This document shows, one piece after another, positions 34,100 to 45,738 of a stretch of DNA of 64,000 nt. The stretch covers positions 180,741,253 through 180,805,252 of the forward strand of contig OV884060.1 in the NCBI GenBank assembly GCA_930367215.1, given 5' to 3'. A program made the translations under genes and the position numbers. How positions within the stretch are numbered: position 1 is the stretch's first letter; every line of letters starts with the position of its first letter. This DNA is from Pollenia angustigena (lineage: Eukaryota; Arthropoda; Insecta; Diptera; Polleniidae). The notes under the pieces were generated by a model. The model was not told where the DNA came from, ran no database searches, and saw nothing but the letters and a program-made list of their open reading frames with translations.

Positions 34100-34178
34100 C
34101 AGTACTTTTTCAGTATTTTCTTTTTTTACTGATTACTGAAAAAAAAATCAGTATTCAGTAAATATATATATATATAAA
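34100..34178. repeat. End of a CAGTA-type repeat (inverted copy at 40420-40520)
   Basis: TACTTTTTCAGTATTTTC, CTGATTACTGAAAAAAAAATC and CAGTATTCAGTAAATATATA occur here and inverted at 40420-40520. The copy here continues at 33225-33247 on the far side of the inserted element. Confidence 0.75.
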
Positions 34179-34272
34179 AGATTATTCTTATATTTTGTCC
34201 AAATTTTTAATAAAAATTAAATACTAATAAAAGTCTGAACTAATACTGTTTTTTGATGCTAGCCGCCGCAAG

Positions 34273-34318
34273 TATTTATACTGTATCTAGAACATTCGAA
34301 ATGTTTCTCGAAGGTTCG
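34273..34318 (-). promoter_or_regulatory. Heat-shock-element cluster with TATA box
   Basis: On the minus strand, 34318-34289 divides into six consecutive 5-bp units, five of which fit nGAAn/nTTCn (the fourth, CATTT, does not), the arrangement bound by heat shock factor trimers. Eight bases further lies TATAAATA (34280-34273). The order and spacing resemble fly hsp promoters. Transcription would run toward 34250 and below, where I find no open frame before a CAGTA-type repeat at 34178. It may be an orphan copy of a heat-shock promoter or drive a non-coding RNA. Confidence 0.55.
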
Positions 34319-34628
34319 AGGCTTTACCTATTTACCACTCTATAGTCAATTATGATTGGTGGCGGCACTTATGTTTACATAATTTCACCACTTATACTAA
34401 AGCTTTTTTAACGGTCATTTCTAGTTCCTTCTGCACATTGGGATTGAAGTGTACTCAATTATAAAAATTTTTAATAACAATGTAAACTAATAAAATAACT
34501 AACAAATACTTAATAACTAAGTCATACAAGATAAATAATAATTACAACTAATTCTTAAACAATAATTACAACTAACTAAAGTTACTTTCGTAACAATATG
34601 TAATTTTTTAAAAATACAGTAACTTGAG

Positions 34629-34952
34629 GGTTACACGATCAAGTTTTGCCTATCAAGTTTTAATACAGTTACACTTTTTTACCAATACACTCATACTTTT
34701 AAAAATTGATACGAACTTGCCTTTAAAATTCTCTTGCCAGTGAGTGTTTCAATTTACGTTCGAGAAAACAGCTGATTTCAAGGTTAGTGAGCAAATTTTT
34801 CGTTTCTCTTTATAAAGTTTTTTCTTGATGGCATCTTGAAAGTAAATTGCTCAAAAAAAATTAAATGCAGACTACGTCACAACTATCAATTTTTGGAAGT
34901 TTTGACAAACTGTATATGTAAAAGACTATCAAGAAAAACTTGAGCGTGAACC
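34629..34952. mobile_element. Possible MITE with GGTTACACG ends
   Basis: GGTTACACGATCAAGTTTT at the left resembles the complement of AAAACTTGAGCGTGAACC at the right. No coding capacity; no clear duplication. Confidence 0.45.
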
Positions 34953-35213
34953 TGCAGTGCAATATTTCTTGCCACAAAACAGCTCGTTGTTTAAATCACT
35001 TTTAATTCCTTACCTTTATTTTATATTTTTTCTCCTTTTAAAGCAAAAAGCAACAAAATTGCCGCAGCACTATCGGCGTCTGCATTCATTAAAAACAAAC
35101 ATAAAAAATTTATGTTTGACGAAGTATATTTGTGTTGTTGCAAACACACTCATTGTTCCCGTTTGATGTTTGCCAAGCATTTTTTGTGGTTTATTATCCC
35201 CTTAAGCCAAATA

Positions 35214-36023
35214 CCCTGCAAATAAAATTGGACCACCTGATCCATTTTGATAAAATGGACTACTCCATGGACTGGTCCGATGTAATGCAAGCATGGACCA
35301 TGTCATTGTTAAAAAGTGTTTGTAGTGAGACGACATGTCTTCGTTTTTAAACGACATTCTTTCGTTTTTAAAGGACTTCAAAACTAGTCCTCTTGTGTAT
35401 AGCATGGAGTAGTTTTAAAACTACTCCTTAGTAGTCCAAAGGTGGGTTATATGGTCCTCCCCTCGGACATCGTAATGTTAAATAGGCCATGTTTTTTCCA
35501 TACGTTTGGGTTACTTTTGGACTAGTCCTGGTCCCTTGTGGGCTTCTCTTTACACGCGTGTTTGGACTGGTGCTATTAAGTTTGCCATCGCTTACTACCC
35601 TGCAAATAAAATTGGACCACCTGACCCATTTTGATAAAATGGACTACTCCATGGACTAGTCCGATGTAATGCAAGCATGGACCATGCCATTGTTAAAAAG
35701 TGTTTGTAGTGAGACGACATGTCTTCGTTTTTTAACGACATGCTTTCGTGTTTAAACGACTTCAAAACTAATCCTCTTGAGTATACCATGGAGTAGTTTT
35801 AAAACTACTCCTTACTGGTCCAAAGGTGGGTTATATACCATGGAGTAGTTTTAAAACTACTCCTTAGTGGTCCAAAGGTGGGTTATATGGTCCTCTCCTA
35901 GGACATCGTAATGTTAAATAGACCAGGTTTTTTCCATACGTTTGGGTTACTTGTGGACTAGTCCTGGTCCCTTGTGGACTACTCTTTACACGCGTGTTTG
36001 GACTGGTCCTATTATTTGCAGGG
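35214..36023. mobile_element. Two adjacent TA-flanked MITEs (copies b and c)
   Basis: Copy b starts CCCTGCAAATAA at 35214, but its right end (near 35590) is worn. Copy c runs 35598-36023 with both ends, CCCTGCAAATAA and TATTATTTGCAGGG, and TA on each side. Copy c contains a 52-bp tandem duplication (35786-35837 and 35838-35889) starting CCATGGAGTAG. The short frames at 35202-35405 and 35595-35789 are the same repeat reading in two copies. Confidence 0.75.
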
Positions 36024-36945
36024 TACATATTGTACAATGTACATGATACACTACTACAGGCAGAGAAATTTTATTTGAAATTTTTGTAAAAATAGAAACA
36101 GTTCAATTTTTTTTTGGAAAACGTTAATTTATTTTTCAGATAATAAAATTTAAAAATTGTTTTCCAAGCATTTAAAACTAAACATTAAAGAATGTTGAAC
36201 AAACGCATCAAAGTGGCAATTAAGAAAGATAAACTAGAATCCCATTCGTGTTTTATTTTGAAAGCAAATACAAACTGGGGTGTCTCTCAGAAGAAAATAA
36301 AAAAGAAATCGTAGGTTCTCGTTTTTAACAAATTGTGCTGTATATTTATACCCTTTGATTTTTTATATCATTGCTGCCTTCTAATATCCATATTTTTGTT
36401 ATAAAACGAATTTTGAATCCTGAAGGATTACGCAAGAATTGTCAACGGCTCCTTGACATGAATATTAAGTTTTCGTACAATTACGATGGTATGAACGGAA
36501 AGAAAGTCTTTTCAGAATATAAGTCTTTTTAGTGAGTAACCTCAAATTTATATTAAAAATGTACTTTAGTTTCATCTTTATTTAGTTTGCATAGAAGCAG
36601 TAAAAAATATGGCTGCACGCATACCGAATACGTCAAAGATATTCGTGAATCTATAAAGACGCTCAAGAACGGGATTCACAATAGGAGTTAATTCGCCTTG
36701 GGAAATATGATGTAAAAGAAAAACAAGTAATACTACCATGGTGAAATAAACAGGTGGCAGCACTACGGCAAATGACGATTTTTTGCTCTTGCATTGTTTG
36801 TCTAGGCTTATGTCAAAGATTTGTTTATGTTTACAACAGGGATGTCAGCGCCTTGCACAATTGTGCAAATTAATTCACATGTACGCTTACGCTCTTTTAT
36901 TTTGCGAGCGTAAAATATAATTGTTTACTGAGAAACACTCTCATT

Positions 36946-38443
36946 CAGCGGGAAATATCGCAAATATTGCAAGGCCTGTTTTGAGGCCTCTAAATATATT
37001 TATGTATATAAATAAGTATACAATAACTGTATGTAGGTACATCTTTTTTGTTGTTTTATTATCTTTTTTATTTTATTTATTATCTATGTTTTTGTTTTGT
37101 TTTATTTCTGTTTTTGACATTGTACAATGATTTTAAAACAGGGATTTCCATTTCTTTGCACAATTGTGCAATTGTGGTTATTTTTTAAGATAGAATTTTA
37201 AAATTTTATAAAAATATTTATATATGTAAAGTGAATCCTAATCAACAAAAATTTCAAATTTTCAAAATAATTGTTTTGCATTAAAGCTAACGATATGTGT
37301 TTTGTTCGTGAAAAAAATTCGTTGATGCCTGTAACAGGGTCCCTTTTTCTTTCGTTAAAAAGACGTACCTAAATGCAGAAATTATTAAGAAAAGAAAAAG
37401 CCACAAGAATTTGTTGGTATTTTGTGATTGTAAAAATATTTTTGTTTCTGTACCAATCGCGTCGGTGGGTTTTTTTTTGAAACTCTTTTCTTAAGTAGGT
37501 AAAAATATTTAAAAAACAAGTTAAAAAAGTCTTGTTTTGCTACAATTTATGTGTAAACCTATACACATAAAAGCAAATGTGACAGCAGGTAAAATTTTTG
37601 GGTAAGAAGATGTGTTTTATTGATGTATTAATGAAACTTTATTGTTTCGCACTATTTTTATTGCTTACTTTTTTATGCTACAATTATATGACCGAGTCTA
37701 AGGAGTAAACCTTACTACTTTATGGTATTTATTTAACGTAACTTTGATATTTTCCGATTTGAAATACATTTGCTCAAAACAACGCAATAAATTAACATCC
37801 GCAAACCTAAAAAATGTTTTGTTGTTACGAAACTGCAATATAAATTTAGAAGATATTATTGGTAAATAAAAGTATTTATTATAGGCTAGTAAAATCTTCT
37901 CTTTTTATAATGGTGGTAAATACTTACAGAATATTTTTAAACTTAATATTTGCATTAGTATGAGCAAATGAATTTTCATTGTTAGAATTCGCAAAGGTAT
38001 GTTGAGCAAAAAACGAAAAATATTGGAAAGAATTGTATTAGGTTGTAAAAAGACTTCAAATATTGTGAACTGCGCAATTTTTCCAAAAAATAAGCAAAGT
38101 TTCTGAGGTTCCAAATTAAATTTATTTAAATAATAACTGATTGTGTCTGTCCATAACTCAACATTTTTCGATAATTGTATTATTATTTATTGCTTTTAAG
38201 TCTTCATAGCAATAAATGTAAGTTAACTTTAAATGGTCTGATGAAAAATGAATGGAAAGCATGAACTATATTTCCTCGCATAATGCTGGCCCTGGTGTTT
38301 GCATCGCCCTTTCATGAAAATGTTTTGTAAGTTTTAATACCTTACCTGAATCCCAACAATTTAATCGAACATAGATGATCCTTAGAAAAGGTCTTTAATA
38401 AGGCCTCGCAATAGGCCTCGCAACCGCATATTTCGCCCGCTGG
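36946..38443. mobile_element. CAGCGGG-ended element with AGGCCT words
   Basis: CAGCGGGAAATATCGCAAATA, then GCAAGGCCT, at the left; AGGCCTCGCAA and ATATTTCGCCCGCTGGG at the right. 37060-37140 is an inverted copy of 33090-33160. TTGCACAATTGTGCAA palindromes occur at 36856 and 37158. No transposase. Confidence 0.55.
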
Positions 38444-38504
38444 GCATGTAAGAGATAAAAGAGTAATCTCACCAACACAATCATAATTGACATCACTGGT
38501 TTAC

Positions 38505-38775
38505 AACAAGTCCACGTTTTGTGCTGTGATTATTGAATTTTATTAAAGTTTTTGATAATTACAACAAAAATGGAAATTATATCACCGTTTACGTCAAAAA
38601 ATACTTTAAACAAAAATCAAAGCGTGCCGCTGAACGTGATGAAATAAATACATTTTTAGCCAATTTTTATTTAATTATGGTCAATATCTTATTTATTTTA
38701 ATTTAAAATTATCAAAAACTTTAATAAAATACAATAATCACAGCACAAAACGTAGACTTTTTGTAAACATAAACA
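38505..38775. repeat. Short inverted repeat
   Basis: The words TGTGCTGTGATTATTGAATTT and TTATTAAAGTTTTTGATAATT at 38520-38560 are matched inverted at 38703-38757. No gene. Confidence 0.6.
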
Positions 38776-38813
38776 AAACTTTGACATAAACCTAGACAAA
38801 CAATTCAAGAGAA

Positions 38814-40380
38814 AACAAGTAAGAGTGCTATATTCGGCTGTGCCGAATCTTATATACCCTTCAACAATGTGCGAGCAGAATACAGAGCAACTAGACAAAA
38901 ACTAAATTTAAAACTGGTAAATATTTTTTTTTTTAAATAAGAGACAACCGGTTTTGAACTTCGCTTTTCATAAGGGCCCAGAATATATATACTTTATAGG
39001 GTGTAGGATCAATATTGTATATACCCTTTTACCTTCGGTGAAGGGTATAAAAAAAGTAATTTTCGGGAATTCAGGGGTCTAATCACTGCATTCGATACTA
39101 TCGTATCGAATAAACTATTGGATTTTTTTGCATACGATAGACACTGGCGTATCAAATGAAAACTCGATAAATGTAATGTCGAGTTTCTCTATGTCGAATG
39201 CTATTATTTCAAATTTAATACATTTCATTCGATATCGAGTTTCAAGATACCAAAATAAATAATTTCGATGAATTTTGCTCGATATCGTATGCGGTGATAC
39301 TGGGGTCTAGTATTTCGGTTATAACTCATACAAATTTCCGACATTTTGGTATATAAGTCATATACATAGGACGTATGGCAGCCCTAAAATTTAGGTTTTT
39401 ATAAAAATTTTGATGTTTTTTAGCCCATTTTTGGAGTATTTTGCTCATAAATTACCCATTGTCTAACCGATTTGATAGTTTTATATACCGACGTGTTAAG
39501 GAAGAATTTTACCATTTACTTAAGTTATATTTATATATAAACATTTATATAAACTTGTAAATATATATTTTAAGAAAGTTAATTATAAAAAGAGTAATTT
39601 TTGGGGATTTAGTATTTCGGTTATAACTCCATTTTATAACCGATTTGGCAGATTTATATACTGACGTGTTGAAGAAGAAATTTACCATTTACTTTAGTTA
39701 TAAAACTTGGACTCGGGGAGATCTATGGTTCCCGAAAGTGGGTATTTAAAAAAAAAAAATTAATTTTGGTCATAACTTTTTTGTATCTGAACCGATTTTG
39801 TTCTACTAAAAATTTCCGATATTTTGATATATAAGTCATATCCATAGGACATATGGCAGCCCTAAAATTTAGGTTTTTATACTATTTTTAATTTATTTTG
39901 GACGGGAGGTACCACGCCCACCTCTCCAATCCCGCCCACATTTTGTAGGATGGTGTGTATTGGCAATCTAAATGTGTGTACCTAATTTGGAAACTTTGGC
40001 TCTTGCCGTTCTCAAGATATACAGAAATAAAAAAAAATACAACAACAACAAGGGATTTTTGGAAAAATTTAGAGGTAGTCGTGGTTTTTTGCTCATATCT
40101 CCGTCATTTTTGGACCGATCTGGCTGAATTTCAATAGCAAACTTAAACGGAGTATATTTGACATAAATATACATCAACCTAGTCCACATCATTTCTGGGG
40201 TTTTCGGAAACCCCATTTCAACATACACACGGACAGACGGACAACCGGATTTGAACTTCGCTTTTCATAAGGACCCAGAATATATATACTTTATAGGGTG
40301 TAGGATCAATATTGTGGAACATACAAACGGAATGACAAAGTTATATATACCCTCTTACCTTCGGTGAAGGGTATAAAAAT
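38814..40380. repeat. TATACCC-type repeats in tandem
   Basis: The first unit, 38814-39050, starts AAGTAAGAGTGCTATATTCGG and ends CTTCGGTGAAGGGTATAA. The second, 39051-40380, ends the same way and carries CACGCCCACCTCTCC, CCCGCCCACA, a GGACAGACGGAC tract and GACCCAGAATATATA. Tandem or nested copies of this family also lie at 47660-48612 and, in fragments, at 26330, 52030, 56690 and 63644. Confidence 0.75.
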
Positions 40381-40419
40381 TAAATATGTACATTTTTACA
40401 AGTATATATATTAAATATA

Positions 40420-40560
40420 TATATATATATATATATTTACTGAATACTGATTTTTTTTTTCAGTAATCAGTAAAAAAGAAAATACTGAAAAAGTACTGGT
40501 ACTGAAAAATGCCCATCTATGGTATGTAGCAAGGCGAATTTAAATTTGCCTTGGTATGTA
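40420..40560. repeat. CAGTA-type repeat end and CAAGGCGAATT module upstream of the ZAD gene
   Basis: An (AT)n run, TACTGAATACTGATTTTTT and AAAGTACTGGTACTGAAAAA form the inverted partner of 33225-33247 plus 34100-34178, here uninterrupted. CAAGGCGAATTTAAATTTGCC follows at 40531. The ZAD gene starts 130 bp further on. Confidence 0.7.
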
Positions 40561-40690
40561 GTTTGTAGTCCGTCGCCACAATTATAATTTATAGCGAAAT
40601 GTACACAAATTATTAAAATCCTCTAAAGTCAAGTAAAAATATTTTAATGTTTATATTTACAAATTAATATTTTCAATAAAAAAAAAAATT

Positions 40691-41602
40691 ATGTTTTGTT
40701 GTGTCTGTTTATTAGAAAATCCTCAAATCATGGATATTTTTAATAATATGGAGATACAATTAGATGTGGCCGAAATAATAAATAAACATTTGTGGTTCAA
40801 GGTAATTCTGGACAAATGTACACTGTATGTAATAATAATAATTTTTAATATCATACATATAATTATTACTTTTCAAGCCGTTATTAAATGATGCATTAAC
40901 TTCACAAATATGTAAAGAATGTTGGAATAAAATCTATGACTTTCATCAATTTTATGTGACCGTAGAAAAGGCCCATAAACAATTAAAGGAACAACAACAA
41001 GCCTCTATAAAGGAAGAAGATAAACCATCTTCTAGCAAAATAAAACAAGAAAATGAGGATGATATATTTGAGGATAATCTAATGCAAGTTGAAGTTGAAA
41101 TTGATAATACTAAAATTCAAGAAAACGGAGAAGTCTCGAGTGATTCAAAAAATCCACTAGATGATGGTGGTGTAAGTGAAACCGAGAATGAAGCTAATTC
41201 GGAATATTATGAATTTTCTGAAAGAAGCGATGAAGATTATGAACCAGAAGAAAGAAATAGTAAATATAATAAAACTTATAGTTTAATAAATAAAAAAGCC
41301 ATTAAAAAGAGAACCAAAGGAACAACGGAAACTAAAAGAAAAACAAATGTGGATACATTGAAGAAAAAAAGAGTCTCTCATCGTTTGGATCCCATTCTAA
41401 CGGACGAGATAATAAAGAAGTATATACATATGGCTTGCAATTTATGTATTTACGTTGGCAAAACATTTGCAGATATTGTTGAACATTTTAAAGATCATCA
41501 TGAAAATGTTAAACCCTATATAATGTGCTGCGATAAAAAATTTACGCGAAGCTACTGTATAGCTCAGCATGCATACATACATGAAAATCCAAATTCATTC
41601 AG
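40691..41602 (+). CDS. ZAD-C2H2 zinc-finger gene, exons 1-2
   Basis: Exon 1 is 40691-40801 (37 codons, donor AAG|GTAATT) and exon 2 is 40878-41602 (acceptor TTTCAAG, donor AG|GTGGGT); intron 76 bp. The protein, 527 residues with the exons at 57336-58203, starts with a ZAD: CCVC at residues 3-6 and ICKECWNKIYDFHQFY at about 48-63 supply the four zinc-binding Cys. ZADs mediate dimerisation of these nuclear, DNA-binding proteins. Residues about 64-170 are acidic and Ser/Glu-rich; 175-204 are Lys/Arg-rich, a likely nuclear signal. Finger 1 (CNLC...H..DH, from 224) and a degenerate finger 2 with adjacent Cys (MCCDKKF, from 254) follow. CCxKKF and NPNSF are typical of grauzone-like proteins; orthology is not established. 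Confidence 0.85.
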
Positions 41603-42539
41603 GTGGGTCCAAGCATTAAATATATTTAATATTGAAAACATTTTTGGGCAAAAAGTTAACTATAAATCCATAAAAGTTACAATTAGTTCTATGTATTTAC
41701 CAAAAGGTACAACGTAGATAATCACCGTCTACCAAAATAAGGGAGAACTGAACTAAAATTTTTTAGCCAGCTTAAAATCTAGCCGTTCTCCTGGACAACA
41801 AATTGGAGCTAAAAATGTTCTTACTATTGGAGATTTAAACCAGTGAGACTCATACTTACATGGCTGCAGATAAAACTAAAATTGTAGAATCTTTCTAAAG
41901 AGAAGCACTCTTCAGATGAGTCTTAATAGGAATGGGCAAGAAACATTTTTTTAAGACTAATCGAATAATGATTATGATTAATAATTAATCTAAGGCCTAA
42001 CTGTAATATGCTTAAGTTGACTTAAGCAATTGTGCGAATACATGTGATTCATATGTGTCGAACTAAAGTGAACTTAAGACAACTTTTTGGTACATTTTAT
42101 GCAACTGGCGTTTGCTTAAGCAATAGATAGATAGACATTTTTTATATATATTTTCGCTTTATACCATATTTTCTCCAATCGCAAAGCAAGAATCAATTTT
42201 TTTTTCAAGTCGGGCTAAAATAAAGAATTCTGCATCGTTTTTAATTTTTGCAATACTTTCTGATATGTTTTAAGAGCCGAAATTTTGATTTAAAGCTCTT
42301 TATTGCCACGTGATATTTTATTCCAATCTGACCGTTTATAAATGACAGAATTATTTCCTTTTTTCCAAAATCTCCCACTGCAGCGTGTTTCAGGCCAAAT
42401 TCTTGAATATTGGAATCTTCAGAATTCATACACGGTAATGTGGGAAAAGCCTCGGAGGTAACTAAATATGTAGATAGCCAGGCACGAATAACAAAATCTT
42501 TTAAATTAAAATTTTGTATTTCCAAAAAGTACTTTTTGA

Positions 42540-42970
42540 TAATAAACGGACAAGTGCATGGCCTAAAAAAACTTGATTTTGCAAGTTGTTTTCATTTTGT
42601 TTTTTCTTAACCACCCTTGACTACAATTAATGTTGGAAGAATTTCAATCAATTGTAGTGGGGAATGTAAGAAGAAATAAATTCACTGTTTATTGTTGATG
42701 TTTTTGTTTAAACTTTGATATTGTTACAAGTAGAACTGTTGCTTATAATTCTTATACGTTTAACAGCTTGATTTGGTTTAATATCTTTAGTTTTTCTAAA
42801 ATCTTTATGGATGAAGTTTCCTGACGATCTGGTCTAAGCAACCAGTGAAGTGCACATAGGTATAGCTTATCCCATCAACAATAAATTGCAGTGTTTTTAT
42901 CAAGAATAAAAATTGGGAATTAAGCACGAATAACAAAATCTTTTAAATTAAAATTTTTTATTCCCAAAAA
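42540..42970. repeat. Dispersed repeat shared with 8560-8930 (inverted)
   Basis: AAGTTTCCTGACGATCTGG, AACCAGTGAAGTGCACATAGG and CTTATCCCATCAACAATAAA match, inverted, 8765-8865 in the loop of the foldback at 7221-10066. AAAATTGGGAATTAAGCACG at 42905 also resembles 4765-4785. Confidence 0.65.
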
Positions 42971-43059
42971 GTAATTTTTGATAATTTTTTAAAAATCTTT
43001 ATTGCTATCTTATCTCGACTTAAGATGTTTTGTCAAAATGCCACAGATATATTAATTTT

Positions 43060-43430
43060 TATTTTTTTCGATCAAAATTAACAGTAATTTTTTTATTTTT
43101 ATTTTTTTGAACAAAAATAAGTTATTTTTTGGTTTTTATTTTTTTTTTTATCTAAAATAACAGTTATTTTTTGAGTTTTATTTTTTTGAAACAACATAAC
43201 AGTTATTTTTTGATTTCTATTTTTACGAGCAAAAATAAAAGTTATTCACTAAAGCAATGTACGTGTAATAATAATTTAGTTAACTTTTAATGTTTATTTA
43301 AATGCGTAATCATCCGGAAAACCAAAAATATCCTCTAAAAAACACGTTTTATGCGCATTAAATATGCGGTAAAAACTTGAAAATATGCACTGAAAATTGT
43401 TAAAAATATGCCACAAAAAATTCAAAAATT
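43060..43430. mobile_element. Partial hAT-like end with AACTGTTATTTTT subterminal repeats
   Basis: Words such as AACAGTTATTTTTTGA and TTTTTTTGAACAAAAATAA recur about every 35-60 bp, and AAAGTTATTCACTAAAG follows. This is the inverted counterpart of 56020-56638; the terminal part with CAGGGGCCG is missing here. Confidence 0.55.
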
Positions 43431-44332
43431 GCTAATTTGAAAACAATATACATATGTACATTAAGGTGGCCGTTATTTTCTTTTTTTGATTTCTTATATT
43501 CTCCCCCCCAAATCGGTTCAGTTTTGTGTAAAAAAAATATAAAAAAATTTCGTAGCGATAAGTTGTGTTTTAGGGGAGGGGGGGGGGGGGGGCGTCCGCT
43601 CAAAGTTTGCCTTCTAGCCAATAATTCAAATGTAATTAATTTTCACATGACTATCTCTTAAAAACAACATTTTACAAGAATTTGATATATGACAATATTT
43701 TAGCTGTTTGCTAAAATTAATATTTTAGAAAATAATTAAGAAAATAACAACAAAATACCAAACATTTTATATACGTTTTATATATATAAAATGGGAGTTT
43801 AATGTCAAGTGACCCAATTTTGAAATCGATGTCTTTCGATTTGGATGAAATTTGCACCAACGTTAGTCCTATTGGATAGTAGTTTAGACACAAATTTTCA
43901 ACAAGATCGGTCAAAAAGTTTCTGAGTTAGAGGGGGTCAAAGTTTTAAATTTTAGCCATACAGGTGTTCTTCTCATCCATGTAACTTATTGGTGTTAGCA
44001 AAATTTGTCCCAAGTAGCTTAAGTAGCTATTTGATTAATCTTTTTAAAAAAATTTGTTTTGTTTTTTTAAAAAATTTTTAAATTTTTTTTTTTTTAAATT
44101 TAAAACTTTTTGACCGATCTTGTTCAAAATTTGTGTCTAAACTACTATCCAATAGGACTAACGTTGGTGCAAATTTCATCCACATCGGAAGACATCGATT
44201 TAAAAATTGGGTCACTTGACATTAAATTCCCCTTTTATATATATAAAACGTATATAAAATGTTTGGTAGTTTGTTGTTATTTTCTTAATTATTTTCTAAA
44301 ATATTAATTTTAGCAAAAAACTTTCTTCAAGG

Positions 44333-45534
44333 TAGGGAATGGTAAATCGATTTCGATTCCAATCGAAAATCGATTTTGTGGTAAAAAAAAAATCGACTTT
44401 TTGCAATCGAATTTACGCATGCGATTTTATACTGAAATCAATTATTGGGCTTTTAAAATCGATTTTTTTATTTTTATCAAAATTTTGGCAATTTTTAATT
44501 TTAATCTTAATTAAATCGATAAATTATGGGCATACACCATAAAACTTTATCTTTTGTGCGTACATACGTCTGTAGGTATGCTTATGCAGTTTTCCAAGGT
44601 AACGTTGTAGTTTTACGTATTTATCTATTAGCACCCTTGGTATACTGCCAACTTTAATATAAGGGCTCTTGTTCTTCAGAAATTAAAGTCATCAATGGAC
44701 AGTGAACAAAACAGTCCTAAACATAACGTACCGAACCAAACACTGAAAGTCAGCTTCGTGAACATCAACATATTATAGAAACACAACAGGTGAATTAAGC
44801 CATGGCATTCCTGTGGAAATATGCTAATATTCAAACAGACCAGTGTGTGAGCGATATTTAAATCTAGTTATAAGTAGAGTGAAAAAACAAAAAGTATGTA
44901 ATTTATCCTATCAAAAACGAACTTTAAAGGAAATATCTCTGCATCTTTCTGACATCAACGACATGCAAACATTTGTGTTCTAAAACTAACTTAATAGTAA
45001 CTTAGCAAATAAACAGTCGGCACCGATCAGGAACTATTGTCATAATCCTTTGAAATACTATCCATACATTCAGACTTGTCACAGAAATCAATTCCGATCA
45101 AAATTGATTTCGTTTTATGTGAAGCAAGATACGAAATCACTTCCACTTTCGATCGGAATTAATTTATGTGACAGGCCTGACTGACTATACAAGAATACAA
45201 TTTTAATATGTGAAATGTACATGCACTTGTTCCTCTAAAGGCCATTTCAAAATTTACACATTTTCTTTTTTTACACGAAATATTTATATAAAAAGTAGTC
45301 ATAATCTACCCACCGTAAAAATCTCAGTTCAATATCTCTTGTAGTTTGCCAAAAAAAATGCTGGTGTATCCCCCTTTGCGATATTAGGTATAAGTTTGCA
45401 AATTAATCTTAAACGATTTTGAAATCGATTTTAAAATCGATTTTGAGGTTCGATTAATCGATTTCAAAAACCGAAATAAAAAAAGTCGATCGAAAAATCG
45501 AAAATCGATTTTGGAATCCATTTACCATTCCGTA
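44333..45534. mobile_element. hAT-like element nested in the foldback arm
   Basis: The ends TAGGGAATGGTAAATCG and ATTTACCATTCCGTA are flanked by CTTCAAGG at 44325-44332 and 45535-45542. The uninterrupted related sequence CTTTCTTCGAGGCTAATG at 60452-60469 is the empty site. The interior next to both ends is rich in AATCGATTTT words. No transposase is visible. Confidence 0.85.
45071..45179. mobile_element. 109-bp palindromic MITE
   Basis: CAGACTTGTCACAGAAAT with AATTCCGATC at the left and GATCGGAATT with ATTTATGTGACAGGCCTG at the right. It lies inside the element at 44333-45534. Confidence 0.55.
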
Positions 45535-45738
45535 CTTCAAGGCTAATGTTGTCGACTAGAAGAGCTAAAATATTGTCATATATCATATCTTGTAAAATGT
45601 TGTTTTTAAGAGATATTCATATGAAACAAAATTTTACAAAAAACTGAAACGATTTGGGGGGCGAGAATATATGCAATCAAAAAAAAAAAACAGTTCTCCA
45701 TAAAACTAACGGCCAAGCTAATGTACATACATACATAT

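Larger units (their letters stand above)
43462..45720. mobile_element. Foldback element, TAAGGTGGCCGTTA ends, interrupted
   Basis: Ends TAAGGTGGCCGTTA and TAACTAACGGCCAAGCTA-like sequence; exact octamer ATGTACAT at 43454-43461 and 45721-45728. It is a relative of 59338-60732. Its right arm is split by the hAT-like element at 44333-45534. A G-run of about 18 lies near 43574. The 65-codon frames beginning MTDLV are the two arms read in opposite directions. Confidence 0.85.

Noticed and set aside
43717..44307. MTDLV... 65-codon frames as conserved proteins
   Set aside because: They are the two arms of a foldback read in opposite directions; the same pair occurs at 59620-60438.
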